Below are positions 8,360 to 17,531 of a DNA stretch of 64,000 bases, piece after piece. Origin of the DNA: Pseudomonas asturiensis (lineage in GTDB: Bacteria > Pseudomonadota > Gammaproteobacteria > Pseudomonadales > Pseudomonadaceae); assembly GCF_900143095.1 (NCBI RefSeq), contig NZ_FRDA01000009.1, positions 1 through 64,000 of the forward strand, written 5' to 3'. A program made the translations under genes and the position numbers. Each line of letters opens with the position of its first letter. The stretch's first letter is position 1. The notes under the pieces are model-generated. The model did not search any database, was not told the DNA's origin, and saw nothing but the letters and a program-made list of their open reading frames with translations.

Positions 8360-8887
8360 TCAGCCTTTGAAGGCTGCAACCGATTTGGTGATTTCAGCGC
8401 GGGCAGCGTCTGCGTTGCCCCAGCCTTCGATCTTGACCCATTTGCCTTTTTCGAGATCCTTGTAGTTCTCGAAGAAGTGCTTGATCTGCTCAAGCAGCAG
8501 GGCTGGCAGGTCGGTGTACTCTTTGACGTCGACGTACAGCTGGGACAGCTTGTCGTGCGGGACTGCGATGACTTTGGCATCGCCGCCGCCGTCGTCGGTC
8601 ATGTGCAGGATGCCGACCGGGCGTGCGCGGATGACCGAACCTGGGGAAACCGGGTACGGAGTCACGACCAGGACGTCGAGGGGGTCGCCGTCATCCGCCA
8701 GGGTGTTGGGGATGAAGCCGTAGTTGGCTGGGTAGAACATTGGGGTGGCCATGAAACGATCAACGAACAGGCAATCGGAGTCTTTGTCGATTTCGTATTT
8801 GATCGGCGCGTGGTTGGCCGGGATTTCGATCGCGACGTAGATGTCGTTCGGAAGGTCTTTGCCTGCCGGAATCTTGCTGTAGCTCAT
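8360..8887 (-). CDS. ppa: Inorganic pyrophosphatase
   Basis: A 175-residue soluble family I inorganic pyrophosphatase, hydrolysing diphosphate to two phosphates and pulling biosynthetic reactions forward. Family hallmarks are readable: EIPANHAPIKYEIDKDSD near residue 27, YPANYGFIPNTLADDGDPLDVL at about 52-73 with the clustered metal-binding aspartates, and IKHFFENYKDLEKGKWV. Length equals the bacterial hexameric form. It is a single gene with its own hairpin downstream. It marks the start of the core chromosome to the right of the accessory region. Confidence 0.97.
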   Translation of the reverse strand: MSYSKIPAGKDLPNDIYVAIEIPANHAPIKYEIDKDSDCLFVDRFMATPMFYPANYGFIPNTLADDGDPLDVLVVTPYPVSPGSVIRARPVGILHMTDDGGGDAKVIAVPHDKLSQLYVDVKEYTDLPALLLEQIKHFFENYKDLEKGKWVKIEGWGNADAARAEITKSVAAFKG

Positions 8888-9005
8888 TGGGCTTTGCCCC
8901 CGTAGTTGACCAGACAGATTTTGGCGCGAACCGCCAAAAAGTGGTCCGGATTATAGGCATATTCTGTTTTGGTTGCCACGCGTGGGGTTTGGGCGGTTCA
9001 GCCCC

Positions 9006-9815
9006 TTAATGGGCCTTGTACGCCGGGTCCTGTTCCTGCAAAGCCTGCAATCGGGCGAGCGTGTCCTGTCGATAGAAGGCTTTAAGCTGCTCGTAGACGG
9101 CGGGGTAGCTGGCGTGCAGCAGGTCCGGGGCGCAGAAGAAGTATTCGCTGGTGACGGCGAAGAATTCGGCCGGGTCCTGCGCGGCGTAGGGGTCTATGGC
9201 GGTTTCGGCGTCCGGGTTCAGGTCCATCTGATGGTTGAGGTCATCGAAGGCGCTTTGCATGACGCTGGCCCATTCGGTGATGCGCATGTCGCTGTGCAGT
9301 GGCGGCAGACCGTTGGCGTCGCCGTTAAGCATGTCGAGCTTGTGCGCCAGTTCATGAATCACCAGGTTGTAGGCATCCCAGTCACCGCTTGAGACCACAC
9401 CCGGCCAGGCCAGAATCACCGGGCCTTGCAGCCAGGCCTCGCCGCTGTGTTCGCCGTCCCACTCGTGTTCGATGCCACTGGCGTCGCGATGACGCTGCGG
9501 ACTGACGAAGTCGTCGGGGTAGAGCACGATCTCGTGAAAGCCCTGATACCAGTTCAGGTCGTCGAGGCTGAGCAGCGGCAGTTGTGCCTGTGCCGCCAGG
9601 AACAGCCGCTGTTCGTCATTCAGTTCCACGCCCGGCAGCGTGGTCAGGTGCTTGTCGTGCAGAAACAGCACGCAGGCGTCACGCAGTCGCGTTTGCTCCT
9701 CGGCGGTCAAGCCGTCAAGGATAGGCAGGCGCTGGCGAACGGTTTGCCACAGTTCGGTGGAAATCGGGTTCTTCGCCAGCGTTCGTTGCCTGCGCCAGGC
9801 ACGGAATGACCACAT
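9006..9815 (-). CDS. mtfA: MtfA-like zinc-dependent peptidase
   Basis: A 269-residue protein of the MtfA/DUF980 family. The gluzincin motif VIHELAHKLDMLNG (HExxH) near residue 150 is followed by a second conserved glutamate region (PAEFFAVTSEYFF). In enterobacteria MtfA binds the repressor Mlc and has aminopeptidase activity; the partner in Pseudomonas is not known to me. It ends 118 bases from ppa and starts 3 bases after the stop of the DedA gene, so the two are likely cotranscribed. Confidence 0.9.
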   Translation of the reverse strand: MWSFRAWRRQRTLAKNPISTELWQTVRQRLPILDGLTAEEQTRLRDACVLFLHDKHLTTLPGVELNDEQRLFLAAQAQLPLLSLDDLNWYQGFHEIVLYPDDFVSPQRHRDASGIEHEWDGEHSGEAWLQGPVILAWPGVVSSGDWDAYNLVIHELAHKLDMLNGDANGLPPLHSDMRITEWASVMQSAFDDLNHQMDLNPDAETAIDPYAAQDPAEFFAVTSEYFFCAPDLLHASYPAVYEQLKAFYRQDTLARLQALQEQDPAYKAH

Positions 9816-9818
9816 GTT

Positions 9819-10466
9819 TCAGCTGGCGTCGACGGAGCGGCCTGTGCGGCTGCGAACTACGCCAATAATCATGGGCAGCAGCGACAGCACAATGATCGCC
9901 AGCACCAGGAACGTCAGGTTTTGCTTGATGAACGGCACGTTGCCAAAGAAAAAGCCCAGGGTGACCAGGCTGCCGACCCACAGTACCGAGCCCAGCACGC
10001 TGAAACCCACGAAGCGGGGGTAGGACATGCGGCCGACACCCGCCACAAAAGGTGCGAAGGTGCGGATGATCGGCAGAAAGCGCGCCAGCGTGACAGTCTT
10101 GCCGCCATGATGCTCATAGAACACCTGGGTGCGCAGCAGGTAGTCGCGGCGGAAAATCTTTGATTTCGGGTTACTGAACAGCTTCTCGCCAGCTGTGCGC
10201 CCGATGATGTAGTTGGTGCTGTCGCCCAGTATCGCCGCCAGCATCAGCAGCCCGGCCAGCAGCACCGGATCCATGCCGCCCCCTGCTGCCACGGCACCTG
10301 CGATGAACAACAAGGAGTCGCCCGGCAGGAACGGCATGATCACCAGACCGGTTTCGCAGAAGATCACCAGAAACAGGATCGCGTAGATCCAGGTGCCATA
10401 GTTGGTCACCAGCAGGTCGAGATAAACATCGAGATGCAGGATGAGGTCAAGCGGATTGAATTCCAT
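9819..10466 (-). CDS. DedA-family inner membrane protein
   Basis: A 215-residue membrane protein with the DedA/SNARE-associated (VTT) core. Typical signatures are CETGLVIMPFLPGDSLLF, GDSTNYIIGRTAG, and the RFLPIIRTFAPFVAGVG re-entrant motif. DedA proteins act in lipid-carrier or phospholipid flipping and proton-motive-force homeostasis. The ATG at 10466 begins directly at the conserved N-terminus (MEFNPLDLI); upstream codons to 10577 do not look coding. It is followed by mtfA after 3 bases. Confidence 0.9.
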   Translation of the reverse strand: MEFNPLDLILHLDVYLDLLVTNYGTWIYAILFLVIFCETGLVIMPFLPGDSLLFIAGAVAAGGGMDPVLLAGLLMLAAILGDSTNYIIGRTAGEKLFSNPKSKIFRRDYLLRTQVFYEHHGGKTVTLARFLPIIRTFAPFVAGVGRMSYPRFVGFSVLGSVLWVGSLVTLGFFFGNVPFIKQNLTFLVLAIIVLSLLPMIIGVVRSRTGRSVDAS

Positions 10467-10652
10467 TGAAGCACCTGAGGCGAGACCCCTGAGCCGGGTC
10501 ACATGCGGAAGAAACGACTGTGCAGTACGCGCGGCATTATAGAAGGAGATTGCGGCCAGCGGGCCGTGAGGTTTCAACAGAGATGTTACAACTGTTGCGA
10601 GAGGGGATATTCGCGAGCAACCCCAGGCGACTCCGGTTACTCGCGAACAGAC

Positions 10653-11114
10653 TCAACGGTCTGAATTGATCGGCAGCACGTAGTTCTTGAACTGGGTGTC
10701 TTCCTTGAAACCGATGGACTCGTAGACCTTCTGCGCCACCTCGTTGTTGCTGCTGGTCGATACCCGCATGCGCACGGCCTGGGTTTCCTTGGCCATTTTC
10801 TTGGCCTGCTTCATCAGGTGGTCGGCGACCAGTTGTCTGCGGGCGTCTTCGGCGACATAGATGTCGTTGAGAATCCATACGCGCTTGAGCGACAGCGATG
10901 AATAGCTGGGGTAGAGCTGGCAGAACCCGAGCAAGCGGCCTTCGTCATCGTCGGCCAGCGCCAGGTAGATCTCCGACTCCTTGCGACGCAGGCGTTTTTC
11001 GAGAAAGTCCCGCGATGAGTCCGGGAAAGGCATTTCGCCGTAGAACTCGCGGTATTTGACGAACATCGGGCAGAGCAGGTCCAGGTGTTCGAGCGTGGCT
11101 TTTATGATCCGCAT
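10653..11114 (-). CDS. GNAT-family N-acetyltransferase
   Basis: A 153-residue acetyltransferase of the GNAT fold. Central strand-helix segments LNDIYVAEDARRQLVADHLM (about 85-104) and NNEVAQKVYESIGF near the C-terminus match motifs A and B. The glycine of the usual acetyl-CoA loop (R-x-x-G-x-G/A) is not seen; valine or leucine occupies that place. Substrate unknown. It stands alone between the DedA gene and eutC. Confidence 0.85.
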   Translation of the reverse strand: MRIIKATLEHLDLLCPMFVKYREFYGEMPFPDSSRDFLEKRLRRKESEIYLALADDDEGRLLGFCQLYPSYSSLSLKRVWILNDIYVAEDARRQLVADHLMKQAKKMAKETQAVRMRVSTSSNNEVAQKVYESIGFKEDTQFKNYVLPINSDR

Positions 11115-11199
11115 GGTTGTGCCTCAACTTCATTATGGGCTAATGCAGTGCGCCAGGATGGTCACAGCGATGCTGCCTGTCGGCTTTAGAAAGCGCAAT

Positions 11200-12078
11200 C
11201 TAATGCGCTTCGTCGGGGCCTGCGAGCAAGAAATTGCCAGTGCGTCTGGCCGGTGTATCGGCGCTGGGCTCCGATTCCACCGTCTTGAGTTCGGCCTCGT
11301 CTTTGAGTTTTACCCCGGAAACCTGACGGCGGCAGGCTTCGCGCATCAGATACAGCAGGCGATGGGCTGCCATTGCGTAACTCAGACCTTCCAGGCGGAC
11401 GTTGGAGATGCAGTTGCGGTGCGCATCGTTGAGGCCGACTTTCGGCGCGTAGGTGAAGTACAGGCCCAGGCTGTCGGGCGAACTGAGTCCCGGCCGTTCG
11501 CCGATCAGGATGACCACCATTTTCGCACCCAGTAATTCACCGATTTCGTCAGCGATGGCAACGCGGCCCTGTTCAACCAGGATGACAGGCGACAGCGTCC
11601 AGCCTTCAGCTTCGGCCTGTTCTTCCAGCCGAGCCAAAAAAGGCACGGCATGGCGGTGCACGGCCAGCGCTGACAGGCCATCGGCCACGACCACGGCCAG
11701 ATCGAGTCCGCCCGGGTGAGCGGCTGCGTATTCGCGCAACTGGCTGGCGGAGTCTTCGTTCAGGCGTCGTCCGAGGTCCGGGCGCTGCAGGTAGCTGTCG
11801 CGGTCGGCGGCTGCGCTGTGGAGCAGCAGTGTTTCACGGCCTTTTTCTGCCAGTTGGGCGCTGATGCCTGCAGGGTCGAACGCCAGGTGCACGGCATCGC
11901 GCGCCTGGGCGTGGGCAAATTGAAAGTCCAGTTGCGCTGCGGTCGGCAGGCTGGTGCCGGTGCGACCCAGGGCGATGCGCGCGGGTGTCAGGCGACGCAG
12001 TTCCAGCCAGGGATTGGGCGGCGTGGCTTCCAGCTCGACTGCAGTGTTATGCGGTTCATTCACAGGCGGTTCCCTCAT
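11200..12078 (-). CDS. eutC: Ethanolamine ammonia-lyase light chain
   Basis: A 292-residue small subunit of the adenosylcobalamin-dependent ethanolamine ammonia-lyase, which converts ethanolamine to acetaldehyde and ammonia. Recognisable parts are LRRLTPARIALGRTG, RPDLGRRLNE, VVVADGLSALAVHRHAVP, and IGERPGLSSPDSLGLYFTY. The ATG at 12078 overlaps the eutB stop (ATGA), so it is translationally coupled to eutB. A GTG at 12063 is an alternative start. No microcompartment genes occur nearby, consistent with the short Pseudomonas pathway. Confidence 0.95.
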   Translation of the reverse strand: MREPPVNEPHNTAVELEATPPNPWLELRRLTPARIALGRTGTSLPTAAQLDFQFAHAQARDAVHLAFDPAGISAQLAEKGRETLLLHSAAADRDSYLQRPDLGRRLNEDSASQLREYAAAHPGGLDLAVVVADGLSALAVHRHAVPFLARLEEQAEAEGWTLSPVILVEQGRVAIADEIGELLGAKMVVILIGERPGLSSPDSLGLYFTYAPKVGLNDAHRNCISNVRLEGLSYAMAAHRLLYLMREACRRQVSGVKLKDEAELKTVESEPSADTPARRTGNFLLAGPDEAH

Positions 12079-13469
12079 GCCAGATGCGCCAGGGCGTGCC
12101 GAAAGGCGGGTGGCAGGTTGTCGCCGAAACGCACGCGGCCATCGGCCTGCGTGAAGATGCCCATTTTTTCCAGCCACGCTTCGTACTCAGGGGCCGGACG
12201 CAGGCCCAGGCTTTGACGGGCATACAGCGCGTCGTGGAAGGACGTGGTCTGGTAGTTGAGCATGATGTCGTCGGAGCCGGGGATGCCCATGATGAAATTG
12301 ATCCCGGCGACGCCCAGCAGCGTGAGCAGTGTGTCCATGTCGTCCTGATCGGCTTCGGCATGGTTGGTGTAGCAGATGTCGCAGCCCATCGGCACGCCCA
12401 GCAATTTGCCGCAGAAGTGGTCTTCGAGCCCGGCGCGAATGATCTGCTTGCCGTTGTACAGGTACTCCGGCCCGATGAAGCCGACCACGGTGTTGACCAG
12501 AAACGGATTGAAATGCCGCGCAACGGCGTAAGCGCGGGTTTCGCAGGTCTGCTGATCAACGCCGTGGTGCGCATTGGCTGACAACGCGCTGCCTTGTCCG
12601 GTTTCGAAATACATCAGGTTCTGCCCGAGCGTGCCGCGGTTTAGGCTCAAACCGGCCTCGTAACCTTCCTGCAACAACTGCAAATTGATGCCAAAACTGG
12701 CGTTGGCGGCTTCGGTGCCGGTGATCGACTGAAACACCAGATCCACGGGCACACCCCGGTTGATCACTTCAATGGAGGTCGTGACGTGGGTCAGCACGCA
12801 GGACTGGGTCGGGATCTCGTAGCGCTGCACGATGGCGTCAAGCATTTCCAGCAGAGCGATGATGGACGAAGTGCTGTCAGTGGCCGGATTGATGCCGATC
12901 ATGGCGTCGCCGTTGCCATACAGCAGGCCGTCCAGCACGCTGGCTGCGATGCCCGAGGGGTCGTCGGTCGGGTGATTGGGTTGCAGACGGGTCGACAGAC
13001 GACCCCGCAGGCCCATGGTATTGCGGAAGCGCGTGACGACACGGATTTTCTGCGCCACCAGTATCAGATCCTGCACGCGCATGATCTTCGAGACAGCGGC
13101 GGCCATCTCCGGTGTCAGGCCGGGAGCCAGCGCTCGCAGGCTGGTTTCGTCAGCCTGGTCGCTGAGCAGCCAGTCGCGAAAACCGCCAACGGTCAGGTGG
13201 CTGACGGGCGCGAAAGCCTGTGCGTCGTGGGTATCGATGATCAGGCGCGTGACTTCGTCGTCTTCGTAAGGAATCAGCGCCTCTTCAAGAAAATGCTTGA
13301 GCGGGATGTTCGCCAGCGCCATTTGCGCGGCTACGCGCTCGCCGTCGTTCTGCGCGGCCACTTCGGCCAGAAAGTCGCCGGAACGCGCAGGACTGGCCTT
13401 GGCCATGACTTCCTTGAGGCTGTCGAAGCGGTACGTCTGCGCGCCGACAGAATGTGAAAAGCTCGCCAT
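12075..13469 (-). CDS. eutB: Ethanolamine ammonia-lyase heavy chain
   Basis: A 464-residue large, catalytic subunit of ethanolamine ammonia-lyase. Diagnostic segments include MGLRGRLSTRLQPNHPTDDP, DAMIGINPATDS, and GFIGPEYLYNGKQIIRAGLEDHFCGKLLGVPMGCD in the C-terminal half. The length is normal for the family. Start ATG 13469 has GGAGA just upstream. A sigma-54-type promoter element lies about 95 bases upstream. The acetaldehyde produced is likely oxidised by the aldehyde dehydrogenase at 13809-15329. The ethanolamine permease and regulator that I remember from P. aeruginosa at this locus are absent here. Confidence 0.97.
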   Translation of the reverse strand: MASFSHSVGAQTYRFDSLKEVMAKASPARSGDFLAEVAAQNDGERVAAQMALANIPLKHFLEEALIPYEDDEVTRLIIDTHDAQAFAPVSHLTVGGFRDWLLSDQADETSLRALAPGLTPEMAAAVSKIMRVQDLILVAQKIRVVTRFRNTMGLRGRLSTRLQPNHPTDDPSGIAASVLDGLLYGNGDAMIGINPATDSTSSIIALLEMLDAIVQRYEIPTQSCVLTHVTTSIEVINRGVPVDLVFQSITGTEAANASFGINLQLLQEGYEAGLSLNRGTLGQNLMYFETGQGSALSANAHHGVDQQTCETRAYAVARHFNPFLVNTVVGFIGPEYLYNGKQIIRAGLEDHFCGKLLGVPMGCDICYTNHAEADQDDMDTLLTLLGVAGINFIMGIPGSDDIMLNYQTTSFHDALYARQSLGLRPAPEYEAWLEKMGIFTQADGRVRFGDNLPPAFRHALAHLA

Positions 13470-13564
13470 ACAGATTCTCCATGACGTCCCGCTGGTCGCG
13501 TCGGACGTGGTCTTTCGGTCGAACCGGTGACGTCCCGGTTCAAACGACTGTGGGAAGCGATGTA

Positions 13565-13580
13565 AGCAATTAATACTCCA
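13565..13580 (-). promoter_or_regulatory. Putative sigma-54 (-24/-12) promoter for eutBC
   Basis: On the minus strand the sequence TGGAGTATTAATTGCT fits the GG-N10-GC spacing, with TGG at -24 and TTGC plus T at -12. The predicted start would be near 13554, leaving a leader of about 85 bases before eutB. Ethanolamine use in Pseudomonas is known to depend on sigma-54 and an enhancer-binding protein. The element differs from consensus in the CAC after TGG. Confidence 0.55.
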
Positions 13581-13740
13581 TCCTGCCGATGAGTGCGAGT
13601 TTGCGGGCTGTTGCGGGTGACTCAGAGGGGGCGTGCGTTATGCCGGGGCATTGGTCGATCGGGCAGTGCGCGACGATGGTGCGTATGGTGAGTGTTCACA
13701 CGCAGCGTACGCACGTGGAGGCATGCGCTCCAACGCTCCG

Positions 13741-13786
13741 AAAAACGTGCCCGCTCTACCACTCATGACGCTGAGTGCAGAGCGGG
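13741..13786 (-). terminator. Terminator of the aldehyde dehydrogenase gene
   Basis: CCCGCTCT and AGAGCGGG form a perfect 8-base-pair outer stem, with an inner ACTCA/TGAGT helix. Read leftward it is followed by CACGTTTTT. It ends transcription of the aldehyde dehydrogenase 22 bases after its stop, so eutBC needs its own promoter. The rest of 13470-13808 shows nothing else. Confidence 0.7.
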
Positions 13787-13808
13787 GGACGTTCATGACG
13801 TCAGATGA

Positions 13809-15329
13809 TCAGAAGAACCCGAGCGGATGAGTGTCGTAGCTCACCAGCAGGTTTTTGGTCTGCTGATAGTGCTCAAGCGCGACCTTGTGGGTTTCGCGGC
13901 CGACGCCGGACTTCTTGTAGCCGCCGAACGCCGCATGCGCCGGGTACAGGTGGTAGCAGTTGGTCCAGACCCGACCGGCCTTGATGGCGCGGCCCACGCG
14001 GTAGGCACGGTTGATGTCGCGGGTCCAGAGGCCTGCGCCCAGGCCGAACTCGGTGTCGTTGGCGATGGCCACGGCTTCGGCTTCGTCCTTGAAGGTCGTG
14101 ACGCTGACCACCGGGCCGAAGATCTCTTCCTGGAAAACGCGCATTTTGTTATTGCCTTTGAGCAGCGTCGGCTGGATGTAGTAGCCGCTGGACAGATCAC
14201 CTTCCAGCTTCTCGACCTTGCCGCCGGTCAGCAGCTCGGCGCCTTCACCCTTGGCAATGTCGAGGTAGGAGAGAATCTTGTCGAATTGTTGCTCGGAGGC
14301 CTGAGCGCCGACCATGGTGTCGGTGTCCAGCGGGTCGCCGCGCTTGATCTTCTCGACCTTGCGCATCACGGCTTCCATGAACTGTGGATAAATCGATTCC
14401 TGAACCAGCGCACGGGATGGGCAGGTGCAGACTTCGCCCTGATTGAAGAATGCCAGCACCAGACCTTCGGCGGCCTTTTCGATGAACTCCGGTTCGGCGC
14501 TCATGATGTCTTCGAAGAAGATGTTCGGCGATTTGCCGCCCAACTCCACGGTGGACGGGATGATGTTGTCCGCCGCCAGCTTCATGATGTGCGAGCCGAC
14601 CGGGGTCGAGCCAGTGAAGGCGATCTTGGCAATGCGTTTGCTGCTGGCCAGGGCTTCGCCTGCTTCGCGGCCATAACCCTGCACGATGTTCAGTACGCCG
14701 GGCGGCAGCAGGTCGCCAATCAACTCGATCAGCACGCTGATGCCCAGCGGGGTCTGCTCGGCAGGCTTGAGCACGATGCAGTTACCCGCCGCCAGCGCAG
14801 GCGCGAGTTTCCAGGCGGCCATCAGGATCGGGAAGTTCCAGGGGATGATCTGCCCGACCACGCCCAGCGGTTCGTGAATGTGGTAGGCCACGGTGTTGCC
14901 GTCGATCTCGGCAGCGCTGCCTTCCTGCGCGCGCAGCACGCCTGCGAAGTAGCGGAAGTGGTCGGCGGCCAGCGGGATGTCGGCGTTGAGGGTTTCGCGA
15001 ATCGCCTTGCCGTTGTCCCAGGTTTCGGTGATCGCCAGGGTTTCCAGATTGGCTTCGATACGGTCGGCGATCTTCAGCAGGACCAGCGAGCGGGCCTGCA
15101 CTGAGGTCGAGCCCCAGTCTGCGGCGGCTGCGTGGGCGGCGTCGAGGGCCTTGTCGATGTCTTCGGCGGTTGAGCGGGGGAATTCGGCGATGGCCTTGCC
15201 GGTGACGGGCGAGGTGTTGGTGAAATACTGACCTTTGACCGGGGCAACGAACTCGCCACCGATGTAGTTACCGTAGCGTTCCTTGAAGTTGACGATGGCG
15301 CCTTCGGTACCGGGATGAGCGTAACGCAT
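13809..15329 (-). CDS. NAD-dependent (acet)aldehyde dehydrogenase
   Basis: A 506-residue class I aldehyde dehydrogenase. PWNFPILMAAWKLAPALAAGN lies in the cofactor region, VELGGKSPNIFFED carries the general-base glutamate, and FFNQGEVCTCPSRALV carries the catalytic cysteine. The C-terminus NCYHLYPAHAAFGGYKKSGVGRE is typical of the ExaC/AcoD group acting on acetaldehyde. The position next to eutBC on the same strand indicates oxidation of acetaldehyde to acetate. Start ATG 15329 is preceded by AGGAGA. It has its own terminator before eutB. Confidence 0.93.
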   Translation of the reverse strand: MRYAHPGTEGAIVNFKERYGNYIGGEFVAPVKGQYFTNTSPVTGKAIAEFPRSTAEDIDKALDAAHAAAADWGSTSVQARSLVLLKIADRIEANLETLAITETWDNGKAIRETLNADIPLAADHFRYFAGVLRAQEGSAAEIDGNTVAYHIHEPLGVVGQIIPWNFPILMAAWKLAPALAAGNCIVLKPAEQTPLGISVLIELIGDLLPPGVLNIVQGYGREAGEALASSKRIAKIAFTGSTPVGSHIMKLAADNIIPSTVELGGKSPNIFFEDIMSAEPEFIEKAAEGLVLAFFNQGEVCTCPSRALVQESIYPQFMEAVMRKVEKIKRGDPLDTDTMVGAQASEQQFDKILSYLDIAKGEGAELLTGGKVEKLEGDLSSGYYIQPTLLKGNNKMRVFQEEIFGPVVSVTTFKDEAEAVAIANDTEFGLGAGLWTRDINRAYRVGRAIKAGRVWTNCYHLYPAHAAFGGYKKSGVGRETHKVALEHYQQTKNLLVSYDTHPLGFF

Positions 15330-15555
15330 GGTATGTCTCCTGGTTCTTGTTGTGAGGAAGTCTGTATCGATTCAGCTTTCAAACATCTGGCAGCAGGTAT
15401 TCAAGAGTAGGCTATTTGCCTCGCCTTCGGGACCTGAACTTTAGCCTCATGTTCATGGCCTGGACCAGACCCTGCACCGCGAGGCTACGGACAAACTCAG
15501 GGTGCCATTTCAACCTCCCTACGTTAACCTGCGCGGATGTTCTGAGAGGTTGGTC

Positions 15556-16905
15556 ATGCATATTCATATCCTTGGTATCTGCGGCACGTTCATGGGTTCG
15601 CTGGCGGTGCTCGCCAAAGAGTCGGGGCATCGGGTCACAGGCTCCGACGCCAACGTCTATCCACCCATGAGTACGCAGCTCGAAGCCCAGGGCATCGAGC
15701 TGACCCAGGGTTACGACCCCGCACAGCTTGATCCCGCGCCGGACCTCATCGTCATCGGCAATGCCCTGTCGCGTGGCAACCCGGCGGTCGAGCATGTTCT
15801 GAATAAAGGTTTGCCTTATGTGTCCGGCCCGCAATGGCTGGCGGACCATGTGTTGCAAGGGCGTTGGGTATTGGCAGTGGCCGGTACGCATGGCAAGACC
15901 ACCACCAGCAGCATGCTGGCGTGGGTGCTAGAGCACGCGGGCATGAGCCCCGGCTTTTTGATCGGCGGCATTCCACAGAATTTCGCGGTCTCGGCACGTT
16001 TGGGCGACACGCCGTTCTTCGTGGTCGAGGCCGATGAGTATGACAGCGCCTTCTTCGATAAACGTTCCAAGTTCCTCCATTACCACCCGCGCACCACGAT
16101 CCTCAACAACCTTGAGTTCGATCACGCTGACATCTTCCCGGATCTGGCTGCCATCGAGCGGCAGTTTCACCATCTGGTGCGCACTATCCCGAGTGAAGGC
16201 CTGGTGATTCATCCCACCACCGAGCCCGCCCTGTCGCGTGTCATCGAGATGGGCTGCTGGACGCCAGTACAAACCACTGGAGAAGGCGGCCAATGGCAGG
16301 CGCGTCTGCTGAGTGCCGACGGTTCGCGCTTTGAGGTGGTGTTCGACGGTCAGGTGCAAGGCACGGTCGATTGGGGCATGACCGGTCAGCACAACGTCGC
16401 TAACGCCTTGGCAACGCTCGCCGCGGCCCGTCACGTAGGCGTCGTGCCTGCGCAAGGCGTCGAGGCGCTGAGTGCGTTCAAGAGTGTCAAGCGGCGCATG
16501 GAGAAGGTCGCCGATGTGCGCGGCATCATTCTTTATGACGACTTCGCCCACCACCCGACCGCCATCGCCACCACCCTTGACGGTCTGCGCAAGAACGTCG
16601 GCGACGCACCGATCATTGCCGTGATCGAGCCACGCTCCAATTCCATGAAGCTCGGCGCGCACCGCGACGGTCTGCCGGAGAGCGTGAAGCAGGCTGATCA
16701 GGTGGTGTGGTACGCACCCGCCAATCTGGGCTGGGATCTGGCTGCAACGGCGGCTGAATGCTCTGTGCCAGCAGTGGTGTGCGATTCGCTTGATGCGATC
16801 ATTGCGCGGGTCAAAAGCCAGGCGCAGTCAGGCACGCATATCGTGATCATGAGCAACGGCGGCTTCGGCGGCCTGCATGGCAAACTGGCCGAGGCTTTGA
16901 AATGA
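15556..16905 (+). CDS. mpl: UDP-MurNAc:L-Ala-gamma-D-Glu-meso-DAP ligase
   Basis: A 449-residue Mur-ligase family enzyme for murein peptide recycling: it joins the recycled tripeptide to UDP-MurNAc. It begins HIHILGICGTFMGSLA (Rossmann start) and has the ATP loop VAGTHGKTTTSSMLAWVLE at about 111-129. YDDFAHHPTA and EPRSNSMKLG are typical of MurC and Mpl. The ATG at 15556 is chosen because the conserved N-terminus starts there; the frame is open 18 codons upstream. It overlaps ubiX by 4 bases (ATGA). Confidence 0.96.
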   Translation: MHIHILGICGTFMGSLAVLAKESGHRVTGSDANVYPPMSTQLEAQGIELTQGYDPAQLDPAPDLIVIGNALSRGNPAVEHVLNKGLPYVSGPQWLADHVLQGRWVLAVAGTHGKTTTSSMLAWVLEHAGMSPGFLIGGIPQNFAVSARLGDTPFFVVEADEYDSAFFDKRSKFLHYHPRTTILNNLEFDHADIFPDLAAIERQFHHLVRTIPSEGLVIHPTTEPALSRVIEMGCWTPVQTTGEGGQWQARLLSADGSRFEVVFDGQVQGTVDWGMTGQHNVANALATLAAARHVGVVPAQGVEALSAFKSVKRRMEKVADVRGIILYDDFAHHPTAIATTLDGLRKNVGDAPIIAVIEPRSNSMKLGAHRDGLPESVKQADQVVWYAPANLGWDLAATAAECSVPAVVCDSLDAIIARVKSQAQSGTHIVIMSNGGFGGLHGKLAEALK

Positions 16906-17531
16906 GCGGGCCGGAACGCATCACGGTCGCCATGACCGGCGCCTCGGGCGCGCAATATGGCCTGCGTCTGCTGGATTGTCTGGTGCGTGAAGACCGGGAA
17001 GTGCATTTCCTGATTTCCAAGGCCGCGCAACTGGTGATGGCGACCGAGACTGATGTGCGCCTGCCGCCCAAGCCGATGATGATGCAGGCGTTCCTGACCG
17101 AGTACACCGGTGCGGCAGCGGGGCAGATTCGGGTCTATGGACGTGATGACTGGATGTCGCCTGTGGCGTCTGGTTCGGGTTCGCCAAGCGCAATGGTCGT
17201 GGTGCCGTGTTCGACCGGCACGCTGTCGGCGATTGCGACCGGGGCCTGCAACAACCTCATCGAGCGCGCGGCTGATGTCACCCTCAAGGAGCGTCGCCAG
17301 TTGATTCTGGTGCCACGCGAGGCACCGTTCTCCAGCATTCATCTGGAGAACATGCTCAAGCTGTCGAACATGGGCGCCGTGATCCTCCCCGCGTCGCCCG
17401 GTTTCTATCATCAGCCGCAGACCATCGATGATCTGGTGGATTTCGTGGTGGCGCGGATTCTGAACCTGCTGAATGTGCCGCAGGACATGTTGCCGCGCTG
17501 GGGTGAGCACCATGTCGGTGGCGATGAATAA
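16902..17531 (+). CDS. ubiX: Flavin prenyltransferase UbiX
   Basis: A 209-residue flavoprotein that prenylates FMN to make the cofactor for the UbiD decarboxylase in ubiquinone synthesis. The FMN-binding start TVAMTGASGAQYGLRLLDCL, the VVVPCSTGTLSAIATG segment, and VPREAPFSSIHLENMLKLS are family signatures. It is translationally coupled to mpl and overlaps the next small lipoprotein gene by 20 bases. Confidence 0.96.
   Translation: MSGPERITVAMTGASGAQYGLRLLDCLVREDREVHFLISKAAQLVMATETDVRLPPKPMMMQAFLTEYTGAAAGQIRVYGRDDWMSPVASGSGSPSAMVVVPCSTGTLSAIATGACNNLIERAADVTLKERRQLILVPREAPFSSIHLENMLKLSNMGAVILPASPGFYHQPQTIDDLVDFVVARILNLLNVPQDMLPRWGEHHVGGDE

Noticed and set aside
13633..13830. 65-codon frame between eutB and the aldehyde dehydrogenase
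   Set aside because: It overlaps a clear terminator stem and the end of the aldehyde dehydrogenase; no protein-like features.
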